Shown piece after piece: positions 49,286 to 57,177 of a DNA stretch of 64,000 bases (within the stretch, counting starts at the first letter, position 1; each line of letters begins with the position of its first letter). Origin of the DNA: Enterobacter chengduensis (lineage in GTDB: Bacteria > Pseudomonadota > Gammaproteobacteria > Enterobacterales > Enterobacteriaceae). The notes under the pieces are model-generated. The model saw only the letters and a list, made by a program, of their open reading frames with translations, did not search any database and was not told the DNA's origin. The translations under genes were made by a program, and so were the position numbers. Where the stretch lies: contig NZ_CP043318.1 of NCBI RefSeq assembly GCF_001984825.2, positions 2,542,001-2,606,000 on the forward strand, written 5' to 3'.

Positions 49286-50272
49286 ATGCTTACCGTAAAA
49301 AAACTTGCTCTGTCCACGCTGGTTTCCAGCTCACTGCTTTTTTACCCCGCGCTGCAGGCATCGGCTGAAACGCCGCAGCACGTCGTGAAACAACCGGCGG
49401 GCGGATACCGCGTTCAGGTCGGTGACGTCATGGTCACCTCGTTTACGGACGGGACCGTCGCGCAGGACCTGCACAAGCTGCTGCGCCGGACAACGCCGCA
49501 AAACATCGATGCGCTGCTCGCGAAGAATTTCCAGACCAACCCGGCCGAGGTCTCGATCAACGCCTTTCTGATTGCGATACCCGGACACAACATTCTGGTG
49601 GATACCGGTTCAGGCCAGCTCTTCGGTCCTGATGCGGGCGGACGCCTGGTTGAAAGCCTCGCCACGCAGGGGATTAAGCCCGAGGACATTACTGAAGTCC
49701 TGCTGACCCACGCCCACTCCGATCACGCGGGCGGTCTGGTGAAAGACGGCAAGGTGGTGTTCAGCAACGCGCGCGTATTCGTTGGCAAACCCGACGTCGA
49801 CTTTTTCTTTAACGACGACAATCAAAAGAAAACCGGCTACGGCAAGAACTACTTTGACGTCGCGCAGAAGACCTTAAAGCCCTATCTGGACGCCGGCAAA
49901 GTGGTGCCGTTTAGCGGCACGGCTGAGATCCTCCCGGGGCTGACCGGCACGGTTCATCCCGGCCATACGCCGGGTTCAGCCTTCTACACGCTCACAAGCA
50001 AGGGCGAGAAGCTCACTTTCGTTGGCGACATCATTCACGCCGCGGCGGTCCAGTTCCCGCAGCCAGGCGTGACCATCACCTACGATGAAGATCAGAACAA
50101 AGCGGCAGGCGTGCGTGAAAAGGCGTTTGCGGACTTTGTGAAAAACAGAGACCTGATTGCCGCGCCCCATCTGCCGTTCCCGGGTATCGGCTATGTCACC
50201 AAAGGCGAAAACGGCGGCTACGCGTGGGTCCCCGTCACCTATACCAACCGGGACGCCAGCAGCGCGAAATAA
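49286..50272 (+). CDS. Exported metallo-beta-lactamase-fold hydrolase
   Basis: A 328-residue periplasmic MBL-fold protein. The signal peptide ends near ASA-ETP (27). The zinc site motif is THAHSDH (H142, H144, D146, H147), with further ligands in VHPGHTPGS and FVGDIIH, so two metal ions are likely. The layout resembles the general MBL hydrolases of the quorum-quenching / organophosphate type rather than true beta-lactamases. Substrate is unknown. AAAGGAG precedes the ATG. It is a single gene that converges on the LysR gene with 13 bp between. Confidence 0.86.
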   Translation: MLTVKKLALSTLVSSSLLFYPALQASAETPQHVVKQPAGGYRVQVGDVMVTSFTDGTVAQDLHKLLRRTTPQNIDALLAKNFQTNPAEVSINAFLIAIPGHNILVDTGSGQLFGPDAGGRLVESLATQGIKPEDITEVLLTHAHSDHAGGLVKDGKVVFSNARVFVGKPDVDFFFNDDNQKKTGYGKNYFDVAQKTLKPYLDAGKVVPFSGTAEILPGLTGTVHPGHTPGSAFYTLTSKGEKLTFVGDIIHAAAVQFPQPGVTITYDEDQNKAAGVREKAFADFVKNRDLIAAPHLPFPGIGYVTKGENGGYAWVPVTYTNRDASSAK

Positions 50273-50285
50273 GCGGATGGCGCAG

Positions 50286-51179
50286 TCAGGCGCGATCGAG
50301 GGTAGTCAGAAATTTTTTAAGCACTTCTGAGCGAATAATCCGGTGGCAAATCAGCGTCAGCTCGCTTTCCCGAAGCCGGTCGAGGATGTCCACGTAAACG
50401 ACATTCTCGACGCTCACCGCCTTTGCCGAGGCGGGCAGCAGCGCCAGGCCAAACCCTGCCGACACCAGGCTTATCACCGTGGGCACGTCGGTCGCATTCT
50501 GCACCACGTCAGGCTGAAATCCCGCCCCGCTGCAGGCGTCGTAGAAATACTGCTCCAGCCCCATGCCTTCCGGATCGCGCAGGGAGATCCATTTTTCATC
50601 TTTCACCGACGACAGCGTCAGCGCGGCGGACCCGGCCAGAGGGTGCTGACGATACAGCGCCAGCACCGTTTTCTCGCGGGTGAACGGGCGGCTTTGCAGA
50701 TCCTCCGGCAGCGACGGCAGCGGCGGCAGCGGCGCGCGGATGATGGCCACGTCCAGCTGGTTGCTCTGCACGGCGGCGTAGAGCGTCTGCACGTTTCCGG
50801 TCATCAGCGACATGGTAATGGCCGGCCAGCGCGTATGCATCTGGCGCAATACGGCGGGCAACTTCCCGTCGAACATCGCGCTCGATACGCACCCCAGGTT
50901 TAACACCCCCTGCTCGCCCCTTGCCGTTTGCCTGGCGTCCAGCACCGCCTGCTCGGTTAACGAGATGGCGAGCCTGGCTTTCACCAGAAACGCTTCACCC
51001 GCGGGCGTCAGGGTCAGACGGCGGTTGGCCCGGCTGAAAAGCGTGACGCCTAAACGTTCTTCCAGGGCCTTTACCTGCTGGCTCAGCGCCGGTTGCGCCA
51101 TGTTCAGGCGCTCGGCGGCCCGGTGCATGTGGAGCTCTTCGGCCACGACGATGAAGTGGCGCATCTGACGAAACTGCAC
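50286..51179 (-). CDS. LysR-family regulator of the aroY-like gene
   Basis: A 297-residue LysR protein. The HTH reads LHMHRAAERLNMAQPALSQQVKALEERLGVTLF, a form common in CatR/BenM-type regulators of aromatic breakdown. I place the start at GTG 51179 because GGGAGG lies just upstream; longer starts enter the control region. It is divergent from the AroY-like decarboxylase across a 111 bp region with inverted repeats and is probably its regulator, responding to a hydroxybenzoate. Confidence 0.87.
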   Translation of the reverse strand: MQFRQMRHFIVVAEELHMHRAAERLNMAQPALSQQVKALEERLGVTLFSRANRRLTLTPAGEAFLVKARLAISLTEQAVLDARQTARGEQGVLNLGCVSSAMFDGKLPAVLRQMHTRWPAITMSLMTGNVQTLYAAVQSNQLDVAIIRAPLPPLPSLPEDLQSRPFTREKTVLALYRQHPLAGSAALTLSSVKDEKWISLRDPEGMGLEQYFYDACSGAGFQPDVVQNATDVPTVISLVSAGFGLALLPASAKAVSVENVVYVDILDRLRESELTLICHRIIRSEVLKKFLTTLDRA

Positions 51180-51194
51180 GCGACGCCTCCCTTT

Positions 51195-51239
51195 TGATAT
51201 GAATTTACTTATCAATTTAGCAGTAATGATGCAATTGAT
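51195..51239. promoter_or_regulatory. Candidate LysR operators between regulator and decarboxylase genes
   Basis: TGATA-N10-TATCA (51195-51214), a dyad of the LysR T-N11-A kind, overlaps ATCAATT-N15-AATTGAT (51211-51239). Both lie in the divergent region. Two adjacent sites fit the usual recognition and activation sites of LysR regulators. Confidence 0.45.
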
Positions 51240-51290
51240 GCTATCGGTCTTTGCCATAAAAATGGAGGCATTCAACCGTGGGAGGAAAAT

Positions 51291-52781
51291 ATGGAACATA
51301 AGATTAACGATCTCCGCAGCGCCATCGCCTTACTGCAGCGTCACGAAGGGCAATATATTGAAACCCATCATCCGGTCGATCCTAATGCAGAGCTGGCGGG
51401 GGTTTACCGCCACATCGGCGCGGGCGGCACGGTCAAACGCCCGACCCGCATCGGCCCGGCCATGATGTTCAACAGCGTGAAGGGCTATCCGGACTCGCGC
51501 ATTCTGGTGGGCATGCACGCCAGCCGCGAGCGCGCGGCGCTCCTGTTAGGCTGCGAGCCCTCTGAACTGGCAAAACACGTCGGCCAGGCGGTGAAAAAGC
51601 CGGTAGCGCCGGTGGTGGTTCCGGCCTCGCAGGCGCCCTGCCAGGAGCAGGTCTTCTACGCTGACGATCCTGACTTCGACCTGCGCAAGCTGCTTCCGGC
51701 ACCGACCAACACGCCGATTGATGCAGGCCCGTTCTTCTGCCTGGGGCTGGTGCTGGCAAGCGACCCGGAGGACAGCTCGCTGACGGACGTCACCATACAC
51801 CGCCTCTGCGTTCAGGAGCGCGACGAGCTTTCCATGTTCCTTGCCGCCGGTCGCCATATCGAAGTCTTCCGCAAAAAAGCGGAAGCGGCCGGAAAACCGC
51901 TGCCGGTGACGATCAACATGGGGCTCGATCCCGCCATCTATATCGGCGCGTGCTTCGAGGCCCCCACTACGCCGTTTGGCTACAACGAGCTGGGCGTCGC
52001 CGGGGCGTTGCGCCAGCAGCCGGTCGAGCTGGTACAGGGCGTGGCGGTTAAAGAGAAAGCGATCGCGCGCGCGGAAATCATTATCGAAGGTGAACTGCTC
52101 CCTAGCGTGCGCGTAAGAGAAGATCAGCACACCAATACCGGCCACGCGATGCCGGAGTTCCCGGGCTACTGCGGCGAGGCGAACCCGTCTCTGCCGGTGA
52201 TCAAAGTGAAAGCCGTGACCATGCGACACCGCGCGATCCTGCAAACGCTGGTGGGACCGGGAGAAGAACATACCACCCTGGCCGGCTTGCCGACCGAGGC
52301 CAGCATCCGCAACGCCGTTGAAGAGGCGATCCCGGGCTTCCTGCAAAACGTCTACGCCCATACCGCGGGCGGCGGCAAGTTTCTCGGGATATTGCAGGTG
52401 AAAAAGCGCCAGCCGTCAGACGAAGGACGTCAGGGCCAGGCGGCGCTGATTGCCTTAGCCACCTATTCGGAGCTGAAGAACATCATTCTTGTCGACGAAG
52501 ACGTGGATATTTTCGACAGCGACGACATCCTGTGGGCGATGACCACCCGCATGCAGGGCGATGTCAGCATCACCAATATTCCGGGGATCCGCGGCCACCA
52601 GCTCGATCCGTCCCAGTCGCCGGACTATAGCAACTCGATTCGCGGCAACGGCATCTCCTGCAAGACCATATTCGACTGCACGGTGCCGTGGGCGCTGAAG
52701 GACCGCTTCGAGCGCGCCCCGTTTATGGAGGTGGACCCGACACCGTGGGCGCCGGAGCTGTTTGCCGACAACACAAAATAA
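51291..52781 (+). CDS. aroY: UbiD-family (hydroxy)benzoate decarboxylase, AroY-like
   Basis: A 496-residue prenyl-FMN-dependent decarboxylase. It resembles the Klebsiella protocatechuate decarboxylase AroY nearly throughout, e.g. GVYRHIGAGGTVKRPTRIG, LPAPTNTPIDAGPFFCLG and HAMPEFPGYCGEANPSL, so the expected reaction is protocatechuate (or 4-hydroxybenzoate) to catechol (or phenol) plus CO2. AroY works with small B and D subunits and needs a UbiX-type flavin prenyltransferase; none is encoded nearby, so UbiX must come from elsewhere. GGAGG precedes the ATG. It is divergent from a LysR regulator. Confidence 0.88.
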   Translation: MEHKINDLRSAIALLQRHEGQYIETHHPVDPNAELAGVYRHIGAGGTVKRPTRIGPAMMFNSVKGYPDSRILVGMHASRERAALLLGCEPSELAKHVGQAVKKPVAPVVVPASQAPCQEQVFYADDPDFDLRKLLPAPTNTPIDAGPFFCLGLVLASDPEDSSLTDVTIHRLCVQERDELSMFLAAGRHIEVFRKKAEAAGKPLPVTINMGLDPAIYIGACFEAPTTPFGYNELGVAGALRQQPVELVQGVAVKEKAIARAEIIIEGELLPSVRVREDQHTNTGHAMPEFPGYCGEANPSLPVIKVKAVTMRHRAILQTLVGPGEEHTTLAGLPTEASIRNAVEEAIPGFLQNVYAHTAGGGKFLGILQVKKRQPSDEGRQGQAALIALATYSELKNIILVDEDVDIFDSDDILWAMTTRMQGDVSITNIPGIRGHQLDPSQSPDYSNSIRGNGISCKTIFDCTVPWALKDRFERAPFMEVDPTPWAPELFADNTK

Positions 52782-52820
52782 AATCACGCGCGTATGGCCT
52801 GCGGGTCATACGCTGATTTT
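52780..52820. terminator. Bidirectional terminator between aroY-like and RsbW-like genes
   Basis: Arms AAAATCA...GCGTATG and CATACGC-TGATTTT pair across a 10-base loop with a small bulge, with A-run and T-run at the ends. It overlaps both stop codons. Confidence 0.65.
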
Positions 52821-53231
52821 CTTCTCAAGCGTGGCAATATTTTCCCCCGCCACGCGTTCCACGGTGAAACGATCGAGGCTCAGCAAAATGAGCATCAGCC
52901 CCCTGCCGCTCTCCAGCAGCGGCGACATTTCGCAGAAACGCTCTCGCCTCGCGGCCTCAAGCCGCTCCAGCGGGAAGGCGTCACCCGCGTCGGTAAAAAT
53001 AACGCAGGCATCGTTGCCGCGAATGTCGAAACGTACGCTAAAGAGGCGCGAGCTATCCTCGTGCAGCGCGTAGCGGATGATATTCGTCGCCGTTTCACAG
53101 ACGGCGAGATCGAAGGCGAAACGCCACTCGTCGTCTACGGCAAGCGCGCCCAGCCGCTCTCCCAGCCAGGTGGCAAGCGGCGTCAGGGAATCGATCGCCG
53201 CCGGAAATTCAGCACGATCCAGCCTCGGCAT
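52806..53231 (-). CDS. RsbW-like serine kinase / anti-sigma-type ATPase
   Basis: A 141-residue GHKL ATPase of the RsbW/SpoIIAB kind. The N box is CETATNIIRYAL (E46, N50), G1 is FTDAGDAFP (D81) and G2 is ESGRGLMLI. It should phosphorylate the STAS protein encoded just before it and bind an unknown target in the other state. No sigma factor lies nearby, so its target may be an enzyme or regulator, as in the Vibrio Syp and Shewanella Crs systems. Last gene of the leftward operon, starting right after the STAS stop. Confidence 0.85.
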   Translation of the reverse strand: MPRLDRAEFPAAIDSLTPLATWLGERLGALAVDDEWRFAFDLAVCETATNIIRYALHEDSSRLFSVRFDIRGNDACVIFTDAGDAFPLERLEAARRERFCEMSPLLESGRGLMLILLSLDRFTVERVAGENIATLEKKISV

Positions 53232-53570
53232 CTACGGCCCCAGCTGCGCGAGCGCGCTGCTTTTATCCGGATAGATGCGGAAGATGCGATCCATTCGGGT
53301 CAGGGTGAACATATTCATGATCCCCGGGTTCAGGGCGCACAGCGCCATTTCGCCTTTGCCGTTCATCAGCTTAAACAACGATACCAGCATACCCAGCCCG
53401 CTACTGTCGATGAAATCCACTTTGCTAAAGTCGACGATTAAGGCTTTACGATCGCTGCCAATCTCTTCAGCGACAGAGGCCTTAAACGCGGCGGCAACAG
53501 AGGCGTCCAGCCGCCGGATCGCGGGCGTAAGAATGTTGACGTGCGGTAGCCTTTCAGTATTAACAATCAT
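53232..53570 (-). CDS. STAS-domain anti-anti-sigma-type switch protein (RsbV-like)
   Basis: A 112-residue single STAS domain. The phosphorylation loop is VDFIDSSGLGML with Ser56/Ser57, the usual target of the partner kinase. In family logic, phosphorylated STAS is idle, and dephosphorylation by the REC-PP2C protein lets it bind the kinase or an effector. Its gene overlaps the phosphatase gene by 11 bp and abuts the kinase gene, so the three are one switch module. Confidence 0.9.
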   Translation of the reverse strand: MIVNTERLPHVNILTPAIRRLDASVAAAFKASVAEEIGSDRKALIVDFSKVDFIDSSGLGMLVSLFKLMNGKGEMALCALNPGIMNMFTLTRMDRIFRIYPDKSSALAQLGP

Positions 53571-54774
53571 TTTGTTCTCCCTGACGCTCGATCACTAACA
53601 GTGAAACGTCATCGGTTAAGGCGGTCAGTTCATCACGATTCGCGTTGCGCCAGCCGGTCAGGTGATTACCGAACCGCGGCAAAAGTTCATCAAGCGGCAG
53701 CCGGGCATGTTGCTGAAGCCAGCGTTCAAGACGCTGCGGGCCAAACTGCTCCCCCCCGACGTTCTCGCACTCCGTGATACCGTCGCTGAATAAGCATAAG
53801 CGATCCCCTGGATTGAGGGTAAACGTGACGTCGTCCCAGCTCAGGTCCGGGATCAGCCCGACCGGCGGTCCGCCATCGCCCACCGAGGTGACGGCACGCG
53901 CCGCATTCACAATAAGGGGGGTAGGATGCCCGGCCTGGCACAACACTCCCTGACCGCTGTCTGGATCGATCACCCCGTAGATGATGGTGAAATAGCTGGT
54001 AATGTCGCTCTCTTCGCTGCAGAAGCGGCTGTTCAGTATTCTGACGACCTCGGCAGGCGACTGAATCCCCCCCTCTTCGGTAAACAAAAAACGATCCACC
54101 ACTCTGCCGTGCAGGAACTGACGCGCCACCGCCAGGGACATCATCGCCGCCCCCACGCCGTGGCCGGACACATCCACGCAGTAAAAGCCCAGATGCGAGT
54201 CAAGAGCAAAAATATTGAAAACATCACCCGCGACCCACGCTGAGGGTAAAAAAAGCCAGTCGGAAAAATAGTCGCCGAAGCGTAAGCGGTGTGAGGGCAG
54301 CACCGAGTGCTGAACGCGCGCCGCCAGCTCAAGATCCTTTTCAATCTGGCGTAACGCTTCACTCAGACGCTTGTTGTGCGCCGCAAGGGTCGCCTCCAGC
54401 GTCAGAATGCGTACCCCGGCGTGCAGTCGCGCCCGCAGCTCGTCCTGCTCGACGGGCTTATTTAAAAATTCATCGGCTCCGGCTTCAAACCCCCGCGCCA
54501 AATCGCCCGAATTCTCACGCGCCGTCAGCAGAATGACGTACACGTAGTGACCCCATTCCCGACTACGGATCGCCTTGCAGAGGGCAAGGCCGTCCATTTC
54601 AGGCATTTCCCAGTCGCTGATTACCATGCTGACGGGCTGGCTGGACAATATCTCCAGCGCGGCGACGCCATTTTCCGCTTCGCTCACGGTGTAGCCCCAC
54701 TGGATAAGCATTCGAGAGAGTAAGCGACGATAAATCAAAGAATCTTCAACGATTAATACGTGCAGCGCCGACAT
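53560..54774 (-). CDS. Response-regulator PP2C phosphatase (RsbU-like)
   Basis: A 404-residue protein: receiver domain (1-~120) with phospho-acceptor D54 in MVISDWEMPEMDG and Lys in FLNKPV, a coiled linker (~125-160), then a SpoIIE/PP2C domain (~165-400) with metal-binding AGDVFNI, CVDVSGHGVGAA and LCLFSDGITE. It should dephosphorylate the STAS protein when its receiver is phosphorylated. No dedicated histidine kinase is visible; one may lie beyond the window or be shared. It overlaps the STAS gene and is 9 bp from the barrel gene. Confidence 0.9.
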   Translation of the reverse strand: MSALHVLIVEDSLIYRRLLSRMLIQWGYTVSEAENGVAALEILSSQPVSMVISDWEMPEMDGLALCKAIRSREWGHYVYVILLTARENSGDLARGFEAGADEFLNKPVEQDELRARLHAGVRILTLEATLAAHNKRLSEALRQIEKDLELAARVQHSVLPSHRLRFGDYFSDWLFLPSAWVAGDVFNIFALDSHLGFYCVDVSGHGVGAAMMSLAVARQFLHGRVVDRFLFTEEGGIQSPAEVVRILNSRFCSEESDITSYFTIIYGVIDPDSGQGVLCQAGHPTPLIVNAARAVTSVGDGGPPVGLIPDLSWDDVTFTLNPGDRLCLFSDGITECENVGGEQFGPQRLERWLQQHARLPLDELLPRFGNHLTGWRNANRDELTALTDDVSLLVIERQGEQNDC

Positions 54775-54783
54775 GTATCCCTC

Positions 54784-55668
54784 CTAGATGGGTAAGAACC
54801 AGATGAGGCTCACGGTCCCTTCCCTGAATTTTGCATTCCCGTTGCCATGACCCGGATAGCGCGTCCCCGCATAGTTCGCATACTGGATGGAGAACGATCC
54901 CGGCGTGTAGCCCGCGTAGCCAAAGCTGTAGCTGTAATCGCCGTTCCAGGGCTGCTGCTGGCTGCTGTCCGGGAACCAGAACGCCGTTGCGCGAACGAAG
55001 AAATGTTGTTTGAAGGTATAGCCGCAGCCGCCGAGCATAACGTTTTTATTTTTGCGGATGTCATCGCTGCTGAGATCGTAGTAGCGCGGAACCCAGCTGT
55101 ATCCGACCTGGCAAATGATGGAATCCCCTTTATTAATCAGGAGCGTGTTTTCAACCGGCTTGGGCAAGGAAAACTTATAGGCCAGCGTGAACGCGCCCTG
55201 TTCGAAGTAGGTGTGTCTCCGACTGCCCGACGTCCAGAAGTGGTTTTCGCCGTAGTTGCCGTAAACCAGGCTCACCGTATTGGCATGCCAGTCGTCATAG
55301 CCGAAACTGTAGCGAAAGTCCGCGGTGTAGCGGTTGGTATCTCTGATCGGCAAGCGAGAGGTTATGTTGGCAAACCAGAAGCTGTAGGGGGAATACTGCA
55401 GGCTAAGATTGAGCGTCTGGTTGAGCGTGTTCTTCTGCGCGGCGCCGTCCGAGCTGTTAGGCACGCTCACCAGCTGCTCTTTCAGCCCTGAACTAAAGCT
55501 CAGGGCACCAGAAAATTGCTTTTCATTCCCCGAGAACAGCCGCCCCCAGCGGCTGGTAAAGACCCCCGCCTGAACCGGTTCGCCGTTCCGATCGCGCAGC
55601 GTGTCTGCCGCATCCGCCGCGGGTATCGCGGCGAGCAGGACGCCCGCCAGAAGCCATTTTTCGCGCAT
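54784..55668 (-). CDS. Outer-membrane beta-barrel protein of the glycan locus
   Basis: A ~294-residue exported protein, signal peptide ending ADA-ADT. Repeated amphipathic strands rich in Tyr, Phe and Trp (NLSLQYSPYSFWFANIT, GSFSIQYANYAG) and a terminal VSLIWFLPI are typical of an outer-membrane barrel. I do not recognise the family; the phospholipase A1 active-site pattern is absent. I use ATG 55668 with AAGGA 8 bp upstream; the ATG at 55677 is too close to it. Between the OpgC-like and switch genes it could export or modify the glycan. Confidence 0.7.
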   Translation of the reverse strand: MREKWLLAGVLLAAIPAADAADTLRDRNGEPVQAGVFTSRWGRLFSGNEKQFSGALSFSSGLKEQLVSVPNSSDGAAQKNTLNQTLNLSLQYSPYSFWFANITSRLPIRDTNRYTADFRYSFGYDDWHANTVSLVYGNYGENHFWTSGSRRHTYFEQGAFTLAYKFSLPKPVENTLLINKGDSIICQVGYSWVPRYYDLSSDDIRKNKNVMLGGCGYTFKQHFFVRATAFWFPDSSQQQPWNGDYSYSFGYAGYTPGSFSIQYANYAGTRYPGHGNGNAKFREGTVSLIWFLPI

Positions 55669-55679
55669 AGCCGCCATCC

Positions 55680-56897
55680 TTAGTTAGGTATCCAGCGTGC
55701 GGCAACGTTGTATCTTGCCATCAGCCACAACATGCCCAGCGCCGCCGCATGCACTAACGTATTTTCTATCCAGGCATGACGCCATAAGTCGAAGGTGATG
55801 AACTGGCTCACCAGCAGCACCACGTACACATGCAGAATAAAGGTATAAAGCGAGTGCTGGCCTAGCGGGATCAGAAACCAGCCCAGCAGACGATTGAGCG
55901 GCACCCAGCAATACGTCAGCACCAGATAGACGGTGACCATCAGAGCGATATCGTTCAGCACCCGCACCGGGCCCAGCTCATTTTTTGCCGCCCAGGTGTG
56001 ATAAAACGCATTGAAGCTGTCAGGCGAAATGACGTGAAGCAGCAGCGCGGGCGGCATAAACGGGTTGGTATGGTTCTGGGCAACAAACGCCAGACCGAGC
56101 GCCACCATCACCAGCACAGCTACCACGGCTTTTCCTGGCGGAGTGCGGGCGAAAGAGATCAGTTCGGCTTTATACCAGCCGCTGGCCATGCCCAGCACGA
56201 AGATGAACTGCCATGCCAGCAGCGGAAAGGCGAATTCGAACTCCGACGGCGTGAGCCGCACCGGCCACTGCTGCCACAGGCCGTACGCCAGCAGCGACAG
56301 CCCCAGAAGCCACCAGACTTTACCCTTCTGCAGCATCCCCAAAAACAGGGGGCTGAATAACAGCAAAAAGATATACAGCCCCAGAATTTGCGTCTGATGC
56401 GGGCCAATCTGCAAATAGAGAATAATGTTGAACCAGGTCTCCTTTATTTGCGGCGTAACCGGATAAAGCGACCAGCTTTCACCCGAAAAGCGATCGGTAA
56501 AGTGCGTGACCTCGAAAAGATTAATATGCGGCACATAGCTAAGTAAAATAAATGACACTATGACAATGATATTTACGCGATATATTTTCCAGGCTCTGCG
56601 ATATAGTCCCCAGGAGACCGTGAGCAATACCGCTTTTTGCAGGCGCGCGCGATTCAGCATGCCCAGCATAAAACCGGAAAGTATGACAAAACCCTCTGCA
56701 CCGGTTGTTAACCCAAAACGCTCCCAGGAGAATATATTAAATATTGACATCACCTCGGTATGCGCCACCACCATCATGACGAGGGCAATGCCGCGCATAA
56801 AGTCGATTCTCAGGTCCCGAGCGCCTGCAACGGAGTAACGCCATGGTATTGATTTAACTTCATCTTCTTGCGCTATCGACGGCGCAACATGGCTCAT
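55680..56897 (-). CDS. OpgC-like membrane acyltransferase
   Basis: A 405-residue inner-membrane protein with about ten hydrophobic segments. The opening RDLRIDFMRGIALVMMVVAHTE and TGAEGFVILSGFMLG fit OpgC_C proteins; E. coli OpgC adds succinyl groups to osmoregulated periplasmic glucans. It probably decorates the glycan made by the divergent GT2. True opgC lies near opgGH in E. coli, so this is likely a paralogue. It is the first gene of the leftward operon, with AAGGACA before the ATG. Confidence 0.87.
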   Translation of the reverse strand: MSHVAPSIAQEDEVKSIPWRYSVAGARDLRIDFMRGIALVMMVVAHTEVMSIFNIFSWERFGLTTGAEGFVILSGFMLGMLNRARLQKAVLLTVSWGLYRRAWKIYRVNIIVIVSFILLSYVPHINLFEVTHFTDRFSGESWSLYPVTPQIKETWFNIILYLQIGPHQTQILGLYIFLLLFSPLFLGMLQKGKVWWLLGLSLLAYGLWQQWPVRLTPSEFEFAFPLLAWQFIFVLGMASGWYKAELISFARTPPGKAVVAVLVMVALGLAFVAQNHTNPFMPPALLLHVISPDSFNAFYHTWAAKNELGPVRVLNDIALMVTVYLVLTYCWVPLNRLLGWFLIPLGQHSLYTFILHVYVVLLVSQFITFDLWRHAWIENTLVHAAALGMLWLMARYNVAARWIPN

Positions 56898-57050
56898 AGG
56901 ATGTCCTTTACCTTGAAAAAGAAAACGACGTTATAAATAAAGTAGATAGCCTAAAGGAATAGTATCCGCAATTTATCGCAGGCAGAAGAAAACAATTAAG
57001 TTGAATTTAAAATTAATTAACTCCTACTAAATAATAGCAATAAACGTCGC

Positions 57051-57078
57051 TGGACACTTTTATTCGGCGTTCTACACT
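57051..57078 (+). promoter_or_regulatory. Candidate sigma-S-type promoter of the GT2-DUF3131 operon
   Basis: TGGACA, 16 bp spacer, TACACT, with extended -10 TCTACACTTA that matches the RpoS pattern KCTAYRCTTAA closely. It lies 100 bp upstream of the GT2 start in the divergent region. Inferred from sequence. Confidence 0.45.
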
Positions 57079-57177
57079 TACCTTAAATCTTGTTTAGTCG
57101 CTAAATTTTACTTTCGGGCCACTGCCTGCGCCGCAGAATGGGTCTGCATTTTTCACGGAATCAGGAACGCCGGAACT

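Noticed and set aside
54784..55668. Outer-membrane phospholipase A1 identity for the barrel protein
   Set aside because: The HxSNG active-site pattern of phospholipase A1 is not present.
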